A DNA stretch of 64,000 nucleotides, from assembly GCA_964020155.1 (NCBI GenBank), contig OZ026553.1:2234479-2298478 (forward strand), written 5' to 3'. A program made the position numbers and the translations under genes. This DNA comes from Chondrilla cf. caribensis. Lineage: Eukaryota; Porifera; Demospongiae; Chondrillida; Chondrillidae. This document shows positions 30,329 to 40,136 of this stretch, in pieces. The notes below the pieces were generated by a model, which had not been told where the DNA came from, searched no databases, and saw only the letters and a program-made list of their open reading frames with translations. Numbering within the stretch: the stretch's first letter is position 1; every line of letters starts with the position of its first letter.

Positions 30329-31669
30329 ATGCAAGTACAGAGGCATAGATTTACCTTTCTTCTATTCGGTCTGTTGACCATCTGGGCTGTTCACTACTGG
30401 AGAAAGACGGGCGTCCAGTACCGACCTGTAGTGCTCAGAGCGGTCACCGAGGAGACGCAACCCGCGACACAAGTGCGTTCACCTTTGAAAAAAAGGAAAG
30501 ACATAAGCGATAATCTTATTCTCCGAGGACTAGAAGGTCTCAAAGAAGACGCTAAGACGGAAGATACGGAACCTAAGGGGGAGGGAAATGACGACCAGCT
30601 ACTTAAGACGCGCGAACGTCTTGACGGTATAGTTGACGTTATCAAGGGTATGTTGCCGTCTGCGTATTCGAATAAGACAGTGAACCCTTGTTGGCCGGTG
30701 AAGCGGGAAGCGCTCTGGAGCCTTTCGTGTTTGCCTGCCTTCTTTCTCATGGGCTACCCGAAGTGCGGAACTACAGAGCTGTTCAACATCCTGTCCCTCC
30801 ACTCCCAATTCGCCAAACCTTACAACAAGGAGCCTCATTGGTGGACCAACTCGAAGGACATCAATAACCTCAAGAGCGAATTCGCCCGCTATATCAAGTG
30901 GTTTAACTTCCCCGCCAGGGAAATAAAGACTGCCCCAAACAAGATAACAGCAGACTGTAGTGCCTCCACAGTGTGGAAACACCTGTTCAATAGTGACCCA
31001 GACCAATTCCCACACTACAGTATACCCTACATATTCTCAAAAATTTTCCCGCACGCAAAGTACATTGTCATCATGCGCGACCCCATCTCTCATCTGTATT
31101 CCCGCTTCTGGTACAGCTGTAAGCTACAGGGCATTGTACCAAGAAAGCTACATGAAAACGGACCGAAAGTATTTGAAAAACTAGTGGAGCAACATGTGGA
31201 GGCCATGCACCTGTGTATGGATGTATTAAGAAGTAGTGAAAGGTGTAGTACGCTTAGCGTTCGAAGACGGTTCCTCCGCTCGATGTCCACTGCGGAAAAA
31301 CACCTACTTAAGGACAAGGAATGTGGCTACATTGGGTTTGCCGACTGTCTCTATTACATTTCACTGAAAGAATGGTACAGATTTATTCCTCATGACAGGA
31401 TACTCTACCTCAGAACTGAAGACTTAGCAACAGACACAGTGTCAGTCGCTCAAAGAATGTTCAGATTCCTTGGAATGACTGAAATGAGCAAGGAAGCCTT
31501 GGAAAGAGGGATAGCATCACTGGGGCATTCCAATTCGCAAGTTGAGACTCACAGCAGTAACCTAACAATGACTCCTGCTGCCAGGGAGAAGCTGAGAGAG
31601 TTTTTCAGACCTTACAATGAAAATTTAGCAGATTTATTACAAGATGAACGTTTCCTGTGGGATAAATGA
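30329..31669 (+). CDS. Type II Golgi carbohydrate sulfotransferase, CHST15-like, single exon
   Basis: 446 aa. Residues 7-24 form a single N-terminal membrane anchor after a short basic cytosolic tail, as in Golgi type II enzymes. The luminal catalytic domain has FFLMGYPKCGTTELF (139-152), the 5'-phosphosulfate loop, and KYIVIMRDPISHLYSRF (244-260), the 3'-phosphate site. KEPHWW at 167-172 is typical of the CHST15 (GalNAc4S-6ST)/uronyl-type group. An N-glycosylation sequon lies at 115-117. The reaction is transfer of sulfate from PAPS to a glycan, probably a chondroitin-like or sponge-type polysaccharide; the acceptor cannot be told from sequence. No introns. The first ATG after the GC-rich patch is used; an upstream Met frame (30157-30348) is different and unrelated. 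Confidence 0.9.
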   Translation: MQVQRHRFTFLLFGLLTIWAVHYWRKTGVQYRPVVLRAVTEETQPATQVRSPLKKRKDISDNLILRGLEGLKEDAKTEDTEPKGEGNDDQLLKTRERLDGIVDVIKGMLPSAYSNKTVNPCWPVKREALWSLSCLPAFFLMGYPKCGTTELFNILSLHSQFAKPYNKEPHWWTNSKDINNLKSEFARYIKWFNFPAREIKTAPNKITADCSASTVWKHLFNSDPDQFPHYSIPYIFSKIFPHAKYIVIMRDPISHLYSRFWYSCKLQGIVPRKLHENGPKVFEKLVEQHVEAMHLCMDVLRSSERCSTLSVRRRFLRSMSTAEKHLLKDKECGYIGFADCLYYISLKEWYRFIPHDRILYLRTEDLATDTVSVAQRMFRFLGMTEMSKEALERGIASLGHSNSQVETHSSNLTMTPAAREKLREFFRPYNENLADLLQDERFLWDK

Positions 31670-32039
31670 TTGTTCGATGTTTCAAGTTGTTAAATTATTA
31701 CCACATTTTTAATGTATCTGTACTTATCAAAATGTTCATATAATGTGTAATATTTTAAATTTGTGTCTGTTCATATCATTGCTTTGTACAAAAATACCAC
31801 CAGAATTTCAATTTGTAGTATTGTTGTCTTTCAATTGGGATTTTTGGAATATTCCCACTGGGTACATAGGCAGTAGTGTGGGATGGAGATCATAGAAAGA
31901 TAGCAAGATGATGTATTTGAGTATAGACTATAAAAATATGTACCCTGTGTTCACTTAAATAATAATAATAATATTAATAATAATAATAAAAATAACATGA
32001 TTGTTTGTAAGTTAATTAGTTCACGTCCCCAGCTAAGTA

Positions 32040-33050
32040 GGGTAACAATATTGGGTTCACTTGATAGACCTTCTCTCCCATGAAATATTATGCAAGAAGG
32101 TGTTTAACATTTTTTTCTCCTATACTCAAAATCTTCCATACATTGAAAAATATTAAATATCTCAAATTGTAGCCAGGGTTATATGAGCCGCATATGGAGA
32201 TTGAAATTGTTTCTGAAATAAATTTGTACATGTCTCCAGTTAGGTCTAGAAAGAAAATATCATTAATAATATACTGATATGTTACCTCTCCCATGAGCTA
32301 TGCAAGATTTTCTTTCTTTAAATTTATACTCTGCCATACATTCAAAACTATTACACACCTCGAGCTCTGAATGTAAATAGGGTTATGGGCCATGCACATA
32401 TGGAGATTGGGATTGATATATAAGTCAGCTCACATCCAAAGCTAGGTTGGGTAATATCACCAGTTTGACATGCATGCGCCCTTTTCCATGAGCTATATAT
32501 GCAAGAAGGTGCTTAGCATTTTTCTACTATACTTTCCATCAGAATTAAGACTAGCTACTACCTCTGAATGTAACTAGAGATTTCAGCAAATTTGAGTAAC
32601 AATAATAATATCAAGTTAACACGTTCCATCTCCTACAAGCTATGCAAGAAGGTGTGCAGCGTTTTTTTCTCATACTTTCCTATAGAGTGAAAATATTAAA
32701 CACCTCCGAACATAGCTAGGGTTACTGGCCACACAGGGAGATGGAAATTGTTTCATTACATAGCTCACATCCACAACTAGGATCATGTGAACATGCCCTC
32801 TTTCCCATGAGCTATGCAAAAGGTGCTTAGGGTTTGTCTTCTACACTCTCCCATACATTGAAGTATAAGCACCTCCGAATGTAGTTAGGGTGACGGGGAA
32901 AGTACAGAGATGCATGGGAATTGCCCATAGCATAGCTCATATTCACAACTATAGGTCTGGTAACAGTGTCAGATTGACACACTCCTCTCATGAGCTATGC
33001 AAGATCGAAGGTGCTCAGCATTTTTATCTCATACTCTCCCAATAAAACTT
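32040..33050. repeat. Degenerate satellite, about 145-210-bp monomers
   Basis: Six monomers share CCCATGAGCTATGCAAGAAG GTGCTTAGCATTTTT, then CTCCCATACATTGAAA, CACCTCTGAATGTAACTAGG and CACATCCACAACTAGG. Anchors fall at 32075, 32286, 32481, 32625, 32801 and 32983. The array begins about 370 bp after the sulfotransferase stop and is interrupted at about 33051 by an insertion. Confidence 0.85.
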
Positions 33051-34465
33051 TTAAAAACATAGCTAACGTGTACAGAACCTTGTCCTTGTGTGTTTCGAGG
33101 TGTCCAGGATTCGACTATAAAAGGGGGGGGGGGGGGTGATTATACACCATGAAAACATAATTGAGCGCGAGTTTCAAACAGACGCAAAGAAGCTTTCTTC
33201 TAAAAAAACCTTCTTCTTGTCCTAAAAATAGCCGTTAACAAGCACTATCAATGAAAAAGAAACAACGGACATTAATACATGCACTGAAGAATTGATTTTG
33301 ATCTTTGCTGTTCGATGAAATTGATGTATTGTAACAGTTCTTTTACTAACTTCGTTAGATATCTTCACTACTACTCCTAGTCTACTCGGTTTTTAGTGGG
33401 TGTAATCATTCCATCTAATCATAGATGATCATATATGTAAGTAAGCAGGCGTATGACAGATATACGAAAGCTAAGTGGAATTCAGCCTGCTGAGAGAGAA
33501 AGAAGAAAAGCGAAAAACCGGCAACTGCGGGACTCGAACCCAGGGTGTCTGACTAAAGCCGTCATAAACCACTGAGCCATGAAGCCACCACAGAAGCCAG
33601 CCTCCCACTAAAAACCGAGTAGACTAGGAGTAGTAGTGAAGATATCTAATGAAGTTAGTAAAAGAACTGTTACATCGACTCGCGATAATCCACACAGCCG
33701 TGTGGTCTCGCCGGTGTGAGACTGCAGTCAGCAGTACCACTGGTGTAGTATGAAGGGAGAATTGTGGGGGGCTGGCTTCTGTGGTGGCTTCGTGGCTCAG
33801 TGGTTTATGGCGCGAGGCTTTAGTCAGACACCCTGGGTTCGAGTCCCGCAGTTGCCGGTTTTTCACTTTTCTCCTTTCTCTCTCAGCAGGCTGAATTCCA
33901 CTTAGCTTTCATAAATTGATGTATTGCATTCCTCAAATGGCTTACTGTCCGATAGCTGACTGGAATAGCTGTAGAAGAGAATTCCTTTGCTACATGGCAC
34001 AAAGAACGATGATGTGATGATAAACAGTGCGTGTGTTATCACAGCTTTAGGTACTGAGTTGCGTGGTGTCTGCTAAATCATTCAAAAGTAAATTTTTATT
34101 GAATAAATCTGATTGAAGCTGACGCCCGACGATTTTAGACCTTCCCTTTCCTGAGCAGTACCGCCACAGCATCTTCGTACCTCCTACGCACTATATAGCA
34201 ATTTTCTTTCCATGTATATACTTCCTCATAAAGGTAATACGTAATGCCACAGGTTGATACCGATTTTTTACGGAAATAACGTGTTATTATTACTATTGCA
34301 TGTTTATACAACTTCTATTATACTTTGGGGAATTTGTATTGTGTAGTGCACAAGTTAACGTATATTGTTTCTCCACGAGGGAGAAACATTAGGCAGCCAT
34401 TAATTTTTGTTCAGTAAATGTGTGCCCACCCACCCACTCCCTTTTATATGTGTGCTCTAGGTTTA
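33051..34465. mobile_element. TTAA-type inverted-repeat element, older copy with a nested insertion
   Basis: It matches 53361-54210 along nearly its whole length: GGATTCGACTATAAAAGGGG, GAGCGCGAGTTTCAAACAGA, GCTGACGCCCGACGATTTTA and CGGAAATAACGTGTTATTAT are shared. The right end TGTGCTCTAGGTTTAA survives; the left terminal repeat is eroded. It splits the satellite array and itself contains the 581-bp insertion at 33332-33912. Confidence 0.85.
33332..33912. mobile_element. Inverted pair of tRNA-derived SINEs with a 14-bp target duplication
   Basis: AAATTGATGTATTG occurs at 33318-33331 and again at 33913-33926, flanking the insert. Inside, a tRNA-like head lies on the minus strand (about 33530-33600) and again on the plus strand (about 33780-33850): TGGCTCAGTGG as A box, GGTTCGAGTCC as B box. 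Both are followed by the tail TCTCTCAGCAGGCTGAATTC. Another inverted arm pair joins 33333-33401 to 33606-33672. The insert could fold into a long hairpin. Confidence 0.82.
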
Positions 34466-34830
34466 AGCACCTCTAAATATACTAGGGTGACAGACTAAAT
34501 ACCGATTGAGGTGAGGATATAATATATAGGATAGGTATAACAATAGAAACGCGACACACCCTTCTCCCATCAGCTATGCAGGAAAGTGCATGCATGGCAT
34601 ATTGCTCTTCCATGCTCTCCAATTGCAACACTTACATTAAAAAATAATATTATTTTGCACCTCCCAAATGTAGTTAGGGCTTGAGGCCACATGATGGAAT
34701 CATTAATGAGTTAATGTCCCCAGCTAGATTGGGTAACAGTATGCAGGTTGACATACCCTTTCTCTCCACTGAGCTAGGCAATAAGGTGAGTTCATAGTGT
34801 TTTTTCCTATACTCTTCCATACATTCAAAA
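34466..34830. repeat. Degenerate satellite, right part
   Basis: Two more monomers of the 32040-33050 array (anchors at 34563 and 34763), displaced by the insertion. Confidence 0.8.
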
Positions 34831-35154
34831 AGATTATTATTCTCATACTGACTTGAATCATGATCACTAGGTGTTTCATGTATATTCTCTCCTTATCCCA
34901 TGTACTGCTATAATATATTATTTCTATTTAATTTCCTGCCAGCCCCAGTTTTCATCTTAATTTTCAGCATGCATGTCAAATGTTGAGCATGTGATGATCA
35001 CACTATCTAAAAAGTACTTGTTAAAGCATTATGAATTGCTCAAATTAAAATTAAAATCACTATTAACGGGCAATGTGATGAAATGCATACGAAATAAAGG
35101 GAATAATTCATTCATTATTAGTTGAATTCATTATTAGTCACATTAATTATTTCA
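34831..35154. other. AT-rich spacer, nothing recognised
   Basis: No exon, RNA gene or repeat boundary is evident here. Confidence 0.4.
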
Positions 35155-35270
35155 ATTCTTTATCTAGATTATTATCATCATCAGGTGTACACGCAGTAGT
35201 AGCTCTGAACTTCAAACTTTCTCCAAAATCCAAGTTTCTTTGAAAGCAACTGCAAAGACAGTGTATAGGA
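35155..35270 (-). pseudogene. Stray copy of the NCAPH2 last exon
   Basis: It matches the minus-strand terminal exon at 60539-60688 in order: CAGGTGTACACG, GTAGCTCTGAACTTCAAA, AAGTTTCTTTGAAAGCAACT GCAAAGA. Read on the minus strand it gives LSLQLLSKKLGFWRKFEVQS against LSLQLISKKLVFEFLRYFGV. No other NCAPH2 exon is visible nearby, so this is a fragment. Confidence 0.7.
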
Positions 35271-35629
35271 TACCATTATTTGTCAGGATATGTCTGAGGA
35301 CACTTTATACAGTATGTCGGGTTATATCAGGATGCCATAAACAAGATGTATCAGTGAATACAAAGGTCATGTACTACTGGGTACATACAGTACTATAGTA
35401 TAGTAGTGTGTACACAATTATTCAGATAAGACCTTTGTAAATGGTATACTGTGGGTCAGGATACATCAGGGTACTTACTTGACAACATCCCCTAACTACC
35501 AGCACAGATGCACTATGTTCAACAGTGAGGTATACAGGTGGTGTGTGTGAGAAGTGTCTCATGTACCAGTGGGTCCACTCCAGCTGTGGTGTACTTCTAG
35601 GGGTTATAACAGGCATACATATATACATA

Positions 35630-36090
35630 TATACATATTTGTTCTTACACATAACTGCAACAGTGAATTTATATTATAATTCAAATAGCTTGAAAATGTT
35701 GGCTGATTTTGAAATGCCGAGACTTAGAAATTGTTCTACAAAGGCTTCACTAAACGTAATATCTTCGGTGAAGGTTCTGTTTAACCTTAAAGACACGTCC
35801 TATGCAATGAGTGTGGGGGTGGCAGCCCCACGAGATTTTAGGGGCCACTGCAGCTATATTATTTCCATTTTGACTTCTGGTGTGTATTGCTTGATACATA
35901 ATATATTATATATATATTATATATGTTCCTATATTATGTGTAACAGAACATTGGAGTTATTTTATAATTCATATTGCGTGAAAAAGATGGCCGAGTTTGA
36001 AACACCGAGAATTAGAAATTTGGCTATAATTCAAGCACAACAGCTTTGATGAATGTAATAATGTCAGCAACAGTCCTTCCAAGCCTGAAA
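35630..36090. repeat. Two tandem diverged copies of the AGGGGCTGCC repeat
   Basis: Both halves show a GTTCCT or GTTCTTAC...TAACAGCAACA-like start, AAGATGGCCGAGTTTGAAAC or its variant, and GGTGAAGGTTC. GGCAGCCCCACGAG and AGGGGCCACTGCAGC lie at the join near 35835. They are much older than the copies at 24431 and 26295. Confidence 0.7.
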
Positions 36091-36318
36091 GGTAGGGAGT
36101 ATATTCTTGGAATAACAGGGCTGGGCTGGCCATGGATGACCGGGAGACTGCAGGACAATTACATTTTGACCCTGAAACCAGCTACATATTGTATCAAATT
36201 TGAAAGTCATATCATAAAATATACGTACAAATACACATAATATTATGTACATACTTGTACTGAGCAGGACACACAAGTACATACATCATATCAGAAAACA
36301 GTATACTTATACATATAC

Positions 36319-36946
36319 GGTACTTTTCAAAAAAAATTGAATGATGTCGTGCAGTTGTCGGGTGGTCAACTATCTGACAGTCAACGGTGGGTCAATGGTT
36401 GGTCAGCTGATCAACCAAATTTTAACACTCACGTAATCATTTCATAATCATTATTAAGTGAGACTAGAAGGAAAATGGTATACTCAAGCTACGGTAAACA
36501 GCAACTTTGTTTCTTAAGTGCAAAGGGAAGAGTTACTGCCAGATTTTAGAGGTTTTGAATGATGAAAGACACTCTGTTACTAAGGTGGGCATTAGTGGTT
36601 TCCTCAAGTGCTACGAGGAATGTGAGAGCATCCTCAGAAAGTGAGGAACAGGTAAGGATTCCAAAAAGAATGAAAAAATCTTGAAGTTTGTGGATTCCCA
36701 AATGGAGCGGGATGATGGGGTGTCATTAGAGGACCTTTGGCTATTACTGCAGAAGGAAGGAGTCGTCTCGTTAACTTCCACGTCATGTCATGATATTTCC
36801 TACTATTTTTACTCCACGTATAGCTGGCCAATGTGCTAATACAAGGCGGTCAACAACCGGTTGGTCAACGGTCGGTCAGTGGATGGTCAACCGAAGGTCA
36901 CCCGATGACCACCCAACATTGTTCAGTGTTTTTTATGAAGAGTACC
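36319..36946 (+). mobile_element. Tc1-like transposon remnant with GGTCA-rich ends
   Basis: The ends GGTACTTTTCAAAAAAAATT and, inverted, GGTACTCTTCATAAAAAACA form terminal repeats; both are followed by GGGTGGTCAAC-type subterminal copies. Inside, the plus strand reads ILEVLNDERHSVTKVGISGF, then LKCYEECESILRK, one TGA, then GTGKDSKKNEKILKFVDSQM. This is the N-terminal helix-turn-helix of a Tc1/mariner transposase. The catalytic domain is missing. Confidence 0.82.
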
Positions 36947-37126
36947 GTACACATATACGTATGTGTACATACATACAGGCATATACATCGAGCAGGGGTT
37001 TCGTACCGTGATGCTTCCAACTGTTGTTGGGAAACAGTATGACTTTGGGAGTGTGAAAATGCTGAAGACAACCGATAGGGTTAAATGTTTAGACGAACAA
37101 CTCTACTTTGCATTAGACTGCAGTTT

Positions 37127-37440
37127 TTAACACTCAGAAATCCAAGTGGATTTTCCAAACAACAGATATAATAGTAATAATATACAGAAAACATACATAA
37201 AACATGACATTATACACAAGGTTCTGATAACATCAAATAACATTTGAACACATCTACAACATTTACCATGGACAACACTTGTGGGAAAAAAGACAAAAAT
37301 TGACAATTGAAGAATTGGAACCTGGCCTTCCACATGAAGCTAGACACATACTGATTCACTACACCATCAACAATAGCCCACCCACACAATTTATCAATCT
37401 GTTACTTAAACTACAGGTAAGGTCACTGATGACAAAATTG
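37127..37440 (-). mobile_element. tRNA-derived SINE, copy 1
   Basis: It shares with 38590-38830 AAGGTTCTGATAACAT, AAAAAGACAAAAA, AACCTGGCCTTCC..., CAGCCCACCCACAC-like and TGTTACTTAAACTACAGGT, in the same order. On the minus strand the tRNA-like head has the B-box form GGTTCCAATTC. Confidence 0.7.
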
Positions 37441-37767
37441 ACAATTTGGAGGATTTGGTGGAACAAATACACACCACAGTTGCATGTGGCATTCAAATAT
37501 CTGTTGACAACAACAAGGGAAGTATAATCCCCGCAAGGTGTGGAAGGCACCACCCACTACCAAGTGGTGCTCTGTACAGAACCACAGTGCAGTGCCACAC
37601 CGTTAGAGAGACCATTTCACCTTCTGACATGAATGGCCTACTGTAGTTCATGGGCTACATTTGAGCAGGTCTTGATAGTCAGAGTTGAGTAAGTGGGCAT
37701 GAGAGAGTGGAACACCTACTAACTTAACAAGGAAAACAGGAAAGGATGTTTTAGACATTACATCTAC

Positions 37768-38181
37768 GGTGCTAATCATACAAAACTGAACGTTCTATGG
37801 CCGTACCCATTTTCTGAAAACGCATGTTTAACGGATACAGGTATGGACAGGTAGAGGTGTACCCATGTGTTCTCTTGTTTACCCCATACTCTGATCAACA
37901 CCTCAAAGTGGCTATCAAAACTGTCTAAATCAATCTTTCAATGTACTTCTCCCATCATGAGTGTTCGTCTGGCAATCGGAGCTTCCAAATATAGGAATCA
38001 AACAACATATCAACTTCAACACCAAAATTTACATTACAATTATAATCATTATTATCACCACGTACTAAGTTCGGTGACTCATCCACTAAACGGTCGTTCT
38101 CGTTTAGTGGGTACGCATAGGGAACGGGTACGGGTATGCCCATTCTACACCAGTAGAACGTTCAGTGTTTATGATTAGTAC
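37768..38181. mobile_element. Inverted-repeat element of the GGTAC...TTCA family
   Basis: The left end GGTGCTAATCATACAAAACT GAACGTTCT pairs with the right end AGAACGTTCAGTGTTTATGATTAG. The right side carries GGGAACGGGTACGGGTATGC, the family's subterminal motif. About 414 bp, no coding sequence. Confidence 0.82.
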
Positions 38182-38287
38182 TGTACTTAAGGAGTTTTCC
38201 ACTAAGATAATTTGAATACTACTGTATTCTTTCAAACCCATTATAGACACCATCTAAACCTACACCTGCACATCTCAGGAAAGGAGA

Positions 38288-38432
38288 ATACAGTCAAATT
38301 CTCACTGGTGAAAGTTTAGATGTTACTGCATTCTACTGTACTGGTTGACACAGTGTACTAGGGACTGAGTGAGGGAGTGTGTCAACCAGGGATATGCACT
38401 ATCCAGGACACTTACTAAGCAAGCTGATGTAT
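38288..38432. mobile_element. Degenerate copy of the TA-flanked MITE
   Basis: Contains CTAGGGACTGAGTGAGGGAG, CAACCAGGGATATGCACTAT and CACTTACTAAGCAAGCTGAT, matching the right half of 25839-26014. Confidence 0.65.
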
Positions 38433-38589
38433 ACATTATGTGTATGCGTAAGTGCTGTGAAGATATATGTACACATACGTACATACGTATGATACATACA
38501 TACGTACATTAGTATAATATTATTATACAGTACTTCTTGCAATAATGTACATACATTCATATACATATATACATGCAGAAGCATATATA

Positions 38590-38830
38590 CATATCATACA
38601 TGAGGTTCTGGTAATATAGAGTAACATTGGAACAGATCTTCAACAATCAGCACAGACAACAGGCGAGAAAAAAAGACAAAAATGCTACCTGGTGGATTTG
38701 AACCTGGACATCAGCAATACACACACTCTGAAACACCTCACTAGCTATAACAGCCCAGCCACCCACACACCTGTTCTATCTGTTATTTAAACTACAGGTT
38801 AGGTACACTGATGACAAATGACAGGACTGA
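38590..38830 (-). mobile_element. tRNA-derived SINE, copy 2
   Basis: On the minus strand it has GGCTGGGCTGTTATAGCTAG TGAGG as the A-box side and GGTTCAAATCC as B box, about 45 nt apart. Similarity to 37127-37440 continues into the body (CTGTTATTTAAACTACAGGT). Confidence 0.75.
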
Positions 38831-39114
38831 AAGTTTGGAAGACTCAGAACTAGAGCAAATAAGAGCACCAGAAGATCTTGTTAGCAATTACTTGAGTGAG
38901 AGTACCTCTGTGGTCAACTAATCACTGGTTACCAGTACAGTTCATACAGAACAAGAGAAATTCAACTGTTACATATCAGTCAATACACACAAGCACACAG
39001 AAGTACATAGGTTAAGGGTATGAACCATGGTGTATGAAAACAGATCATACATTTAACCTACATTTCCTTTAGAAATAGGATCACCACTGGTGGCCAGATT
39101 AAGGAGAGTTCACT

Positions 39115-39180
39115 GTATGTACTTGTTAGCAGGAGGACTCTCTACTGTGTGTAGGTACATGTACCCTCACTACTGGAATA
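39115..39180. repeat. 66-bp direct repeat, left copy
   Basis: TATGTACTTGTTAGCAGGAG GACTCTCTACTGTGTGTAGG and on to TACTGGAATA. The copy at 39860-39925 differs at only a few bases. Confidence 0.88.
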
Positions 39181-39516
39181 AGCATAATAAAAACATTTAA
39201 CAATGAAAAAGGATGTAAAGATGACAAGCAAAAAAAGGGAAAGAACAAGGTAGGGATGAGTGGAATGAGAAGACCATTGGAGTGAGCAGCACGTCGGAAT
39301 GAGAATCCCTATATCAACAGCTGCAGACTATACTGTGTATTGCACAAGCAATCACTGCTGTTAATATAGGGATTGATATATTCTGACAGTCTTCTCATTC
39401 TGACGTGCTGCTCACTCCAACAGTGTGCTCATCCCACTCATCCCTACCTTGTTCTTTCCCTTTTTTTGCTTGTCATCCCTACATCCTTTTTCATTGTTAA
39501 ATGTTTTTATTATGCT
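39181..39516. mobile_element. Foldback (long inverted repeat) element
   Basis: The left arm AGCATAATAAAAACATTTAA CAATGAAAAAGGATGT ... is complementary to the right arm ...ACATCCTTTTTCATTG TTAAATGTTTTTATTATGCT. The arms run for about 140 bp each with an ~40-bp loop. The left arm also reads GAGTGAGCAGCACGTC, with its complement at 39401-39416. No ORF. Confidence 0.88.
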
Positions 39517-39559
39517 TGTTTGTATTCTTTTTAGTATCATGCATGTGATGCAAAATGTT

Positions 39560-39650
39560 TATAATTTGGAAAAAAAAGTCGTCCGCTTGGCAATTCAACC
39601 CAACCAAACTCGCTATAAAACATGTCATCTGCTCACTGAGCCATCATGAC
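39560..39650 (-). repeat. Possible decayed tRNA-derived SINE head
   Basis: On the minus strand ATGGCTCAGTGAGC resembles an A box and GGGTTGAATTGCC a decayed B box about 45 nt later. Too eroded to assign to a family. Confidence 0.35.
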
Positions 39651-39859
39651 TCAGTGTTATGAAGTACGCGAATATTCTTAATTGAACAACATGGCATATT
39701 ACTATGAGGCAGTCGCCGAATAGTGTCGGAAATGCCGCAGTCACCATATGTAGTACAATCGTAACAAGAGTAGGAAAGGGCACTCCGTGCTAAAAATTTA
39801 GATCGCTCGTGTTAAAATTAGCATCATATCCCCAGCAGATACTTCGGTATATACCTACG

Positions 39860-39925
39860 TATGTATTTGTTAGCAGGAGGACTCTCTACTGTGTGTAGGT
39901 ACATGTACCCTTACTACTGGAATAT
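39860..39925. repeat. 66-bp direct repeat, right copy
   Basis: Near-identical to 39115-39180; the pair flank about 680 bp that includes the foldback. Confidence 0.88.
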
Positions 39926-40136
39926 CTTACACGAAAATGACAAGGTCATGTACAGGTTGTACAAGTTGTACAAGGTTGTGTACAAGGAAGCAGTTTGAAC
40001 CATAATGACATTGAAATGTGAACAATTTGACATAATGTCATCCAACCTAATGTACAACATTGTCACATCTTTGTCACATCCTTGTACAACATGGTGACAA
40101 GGATGTACAAACTAGTCATTTTCATGTGGGATACCT
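39924..40136. mobile_element. Small inverted-repeat element rich in TTGTAC
   Basis: The left end TATCTTACACGAAAATGACA AGG pairs with the inverse of the right end (TATCCCACATGAAAATGACT AG). The inside is full of GTTGTACAAG-type words in both orientations. About 210 bp. Confidence 0.7.

Noticed and set aside
30394..31015. Antisense ORFs of 118 and 138 codons inside the sulfotransferase
   Set aside because: Shadows of a strongly supported sense gene with both sulfotransferase motifs.
33530..33600. A second tRNA gene at 33.5 or 33.8 kb
   Set aside because: A and B boxes are present but the acceptor and anticodon stems do not form a cloverleaf; both heads are in a SINE with a target duplication.
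33624..33866. 80-codon minus-strand ORF
   Set aside because: It reads through a tRNA-derived SINE; the NPG...CLTKASRHKPLSHEA-type peptide is antisense of the tRNA-like head.
35525..36049. 174-codon plus-strand ORF
   Set aside because: It spans two tandem diverged copies of the AGGGGCTGCC repeat, so its length is by chance; only the short MADFE-type segment was kept as an observation.
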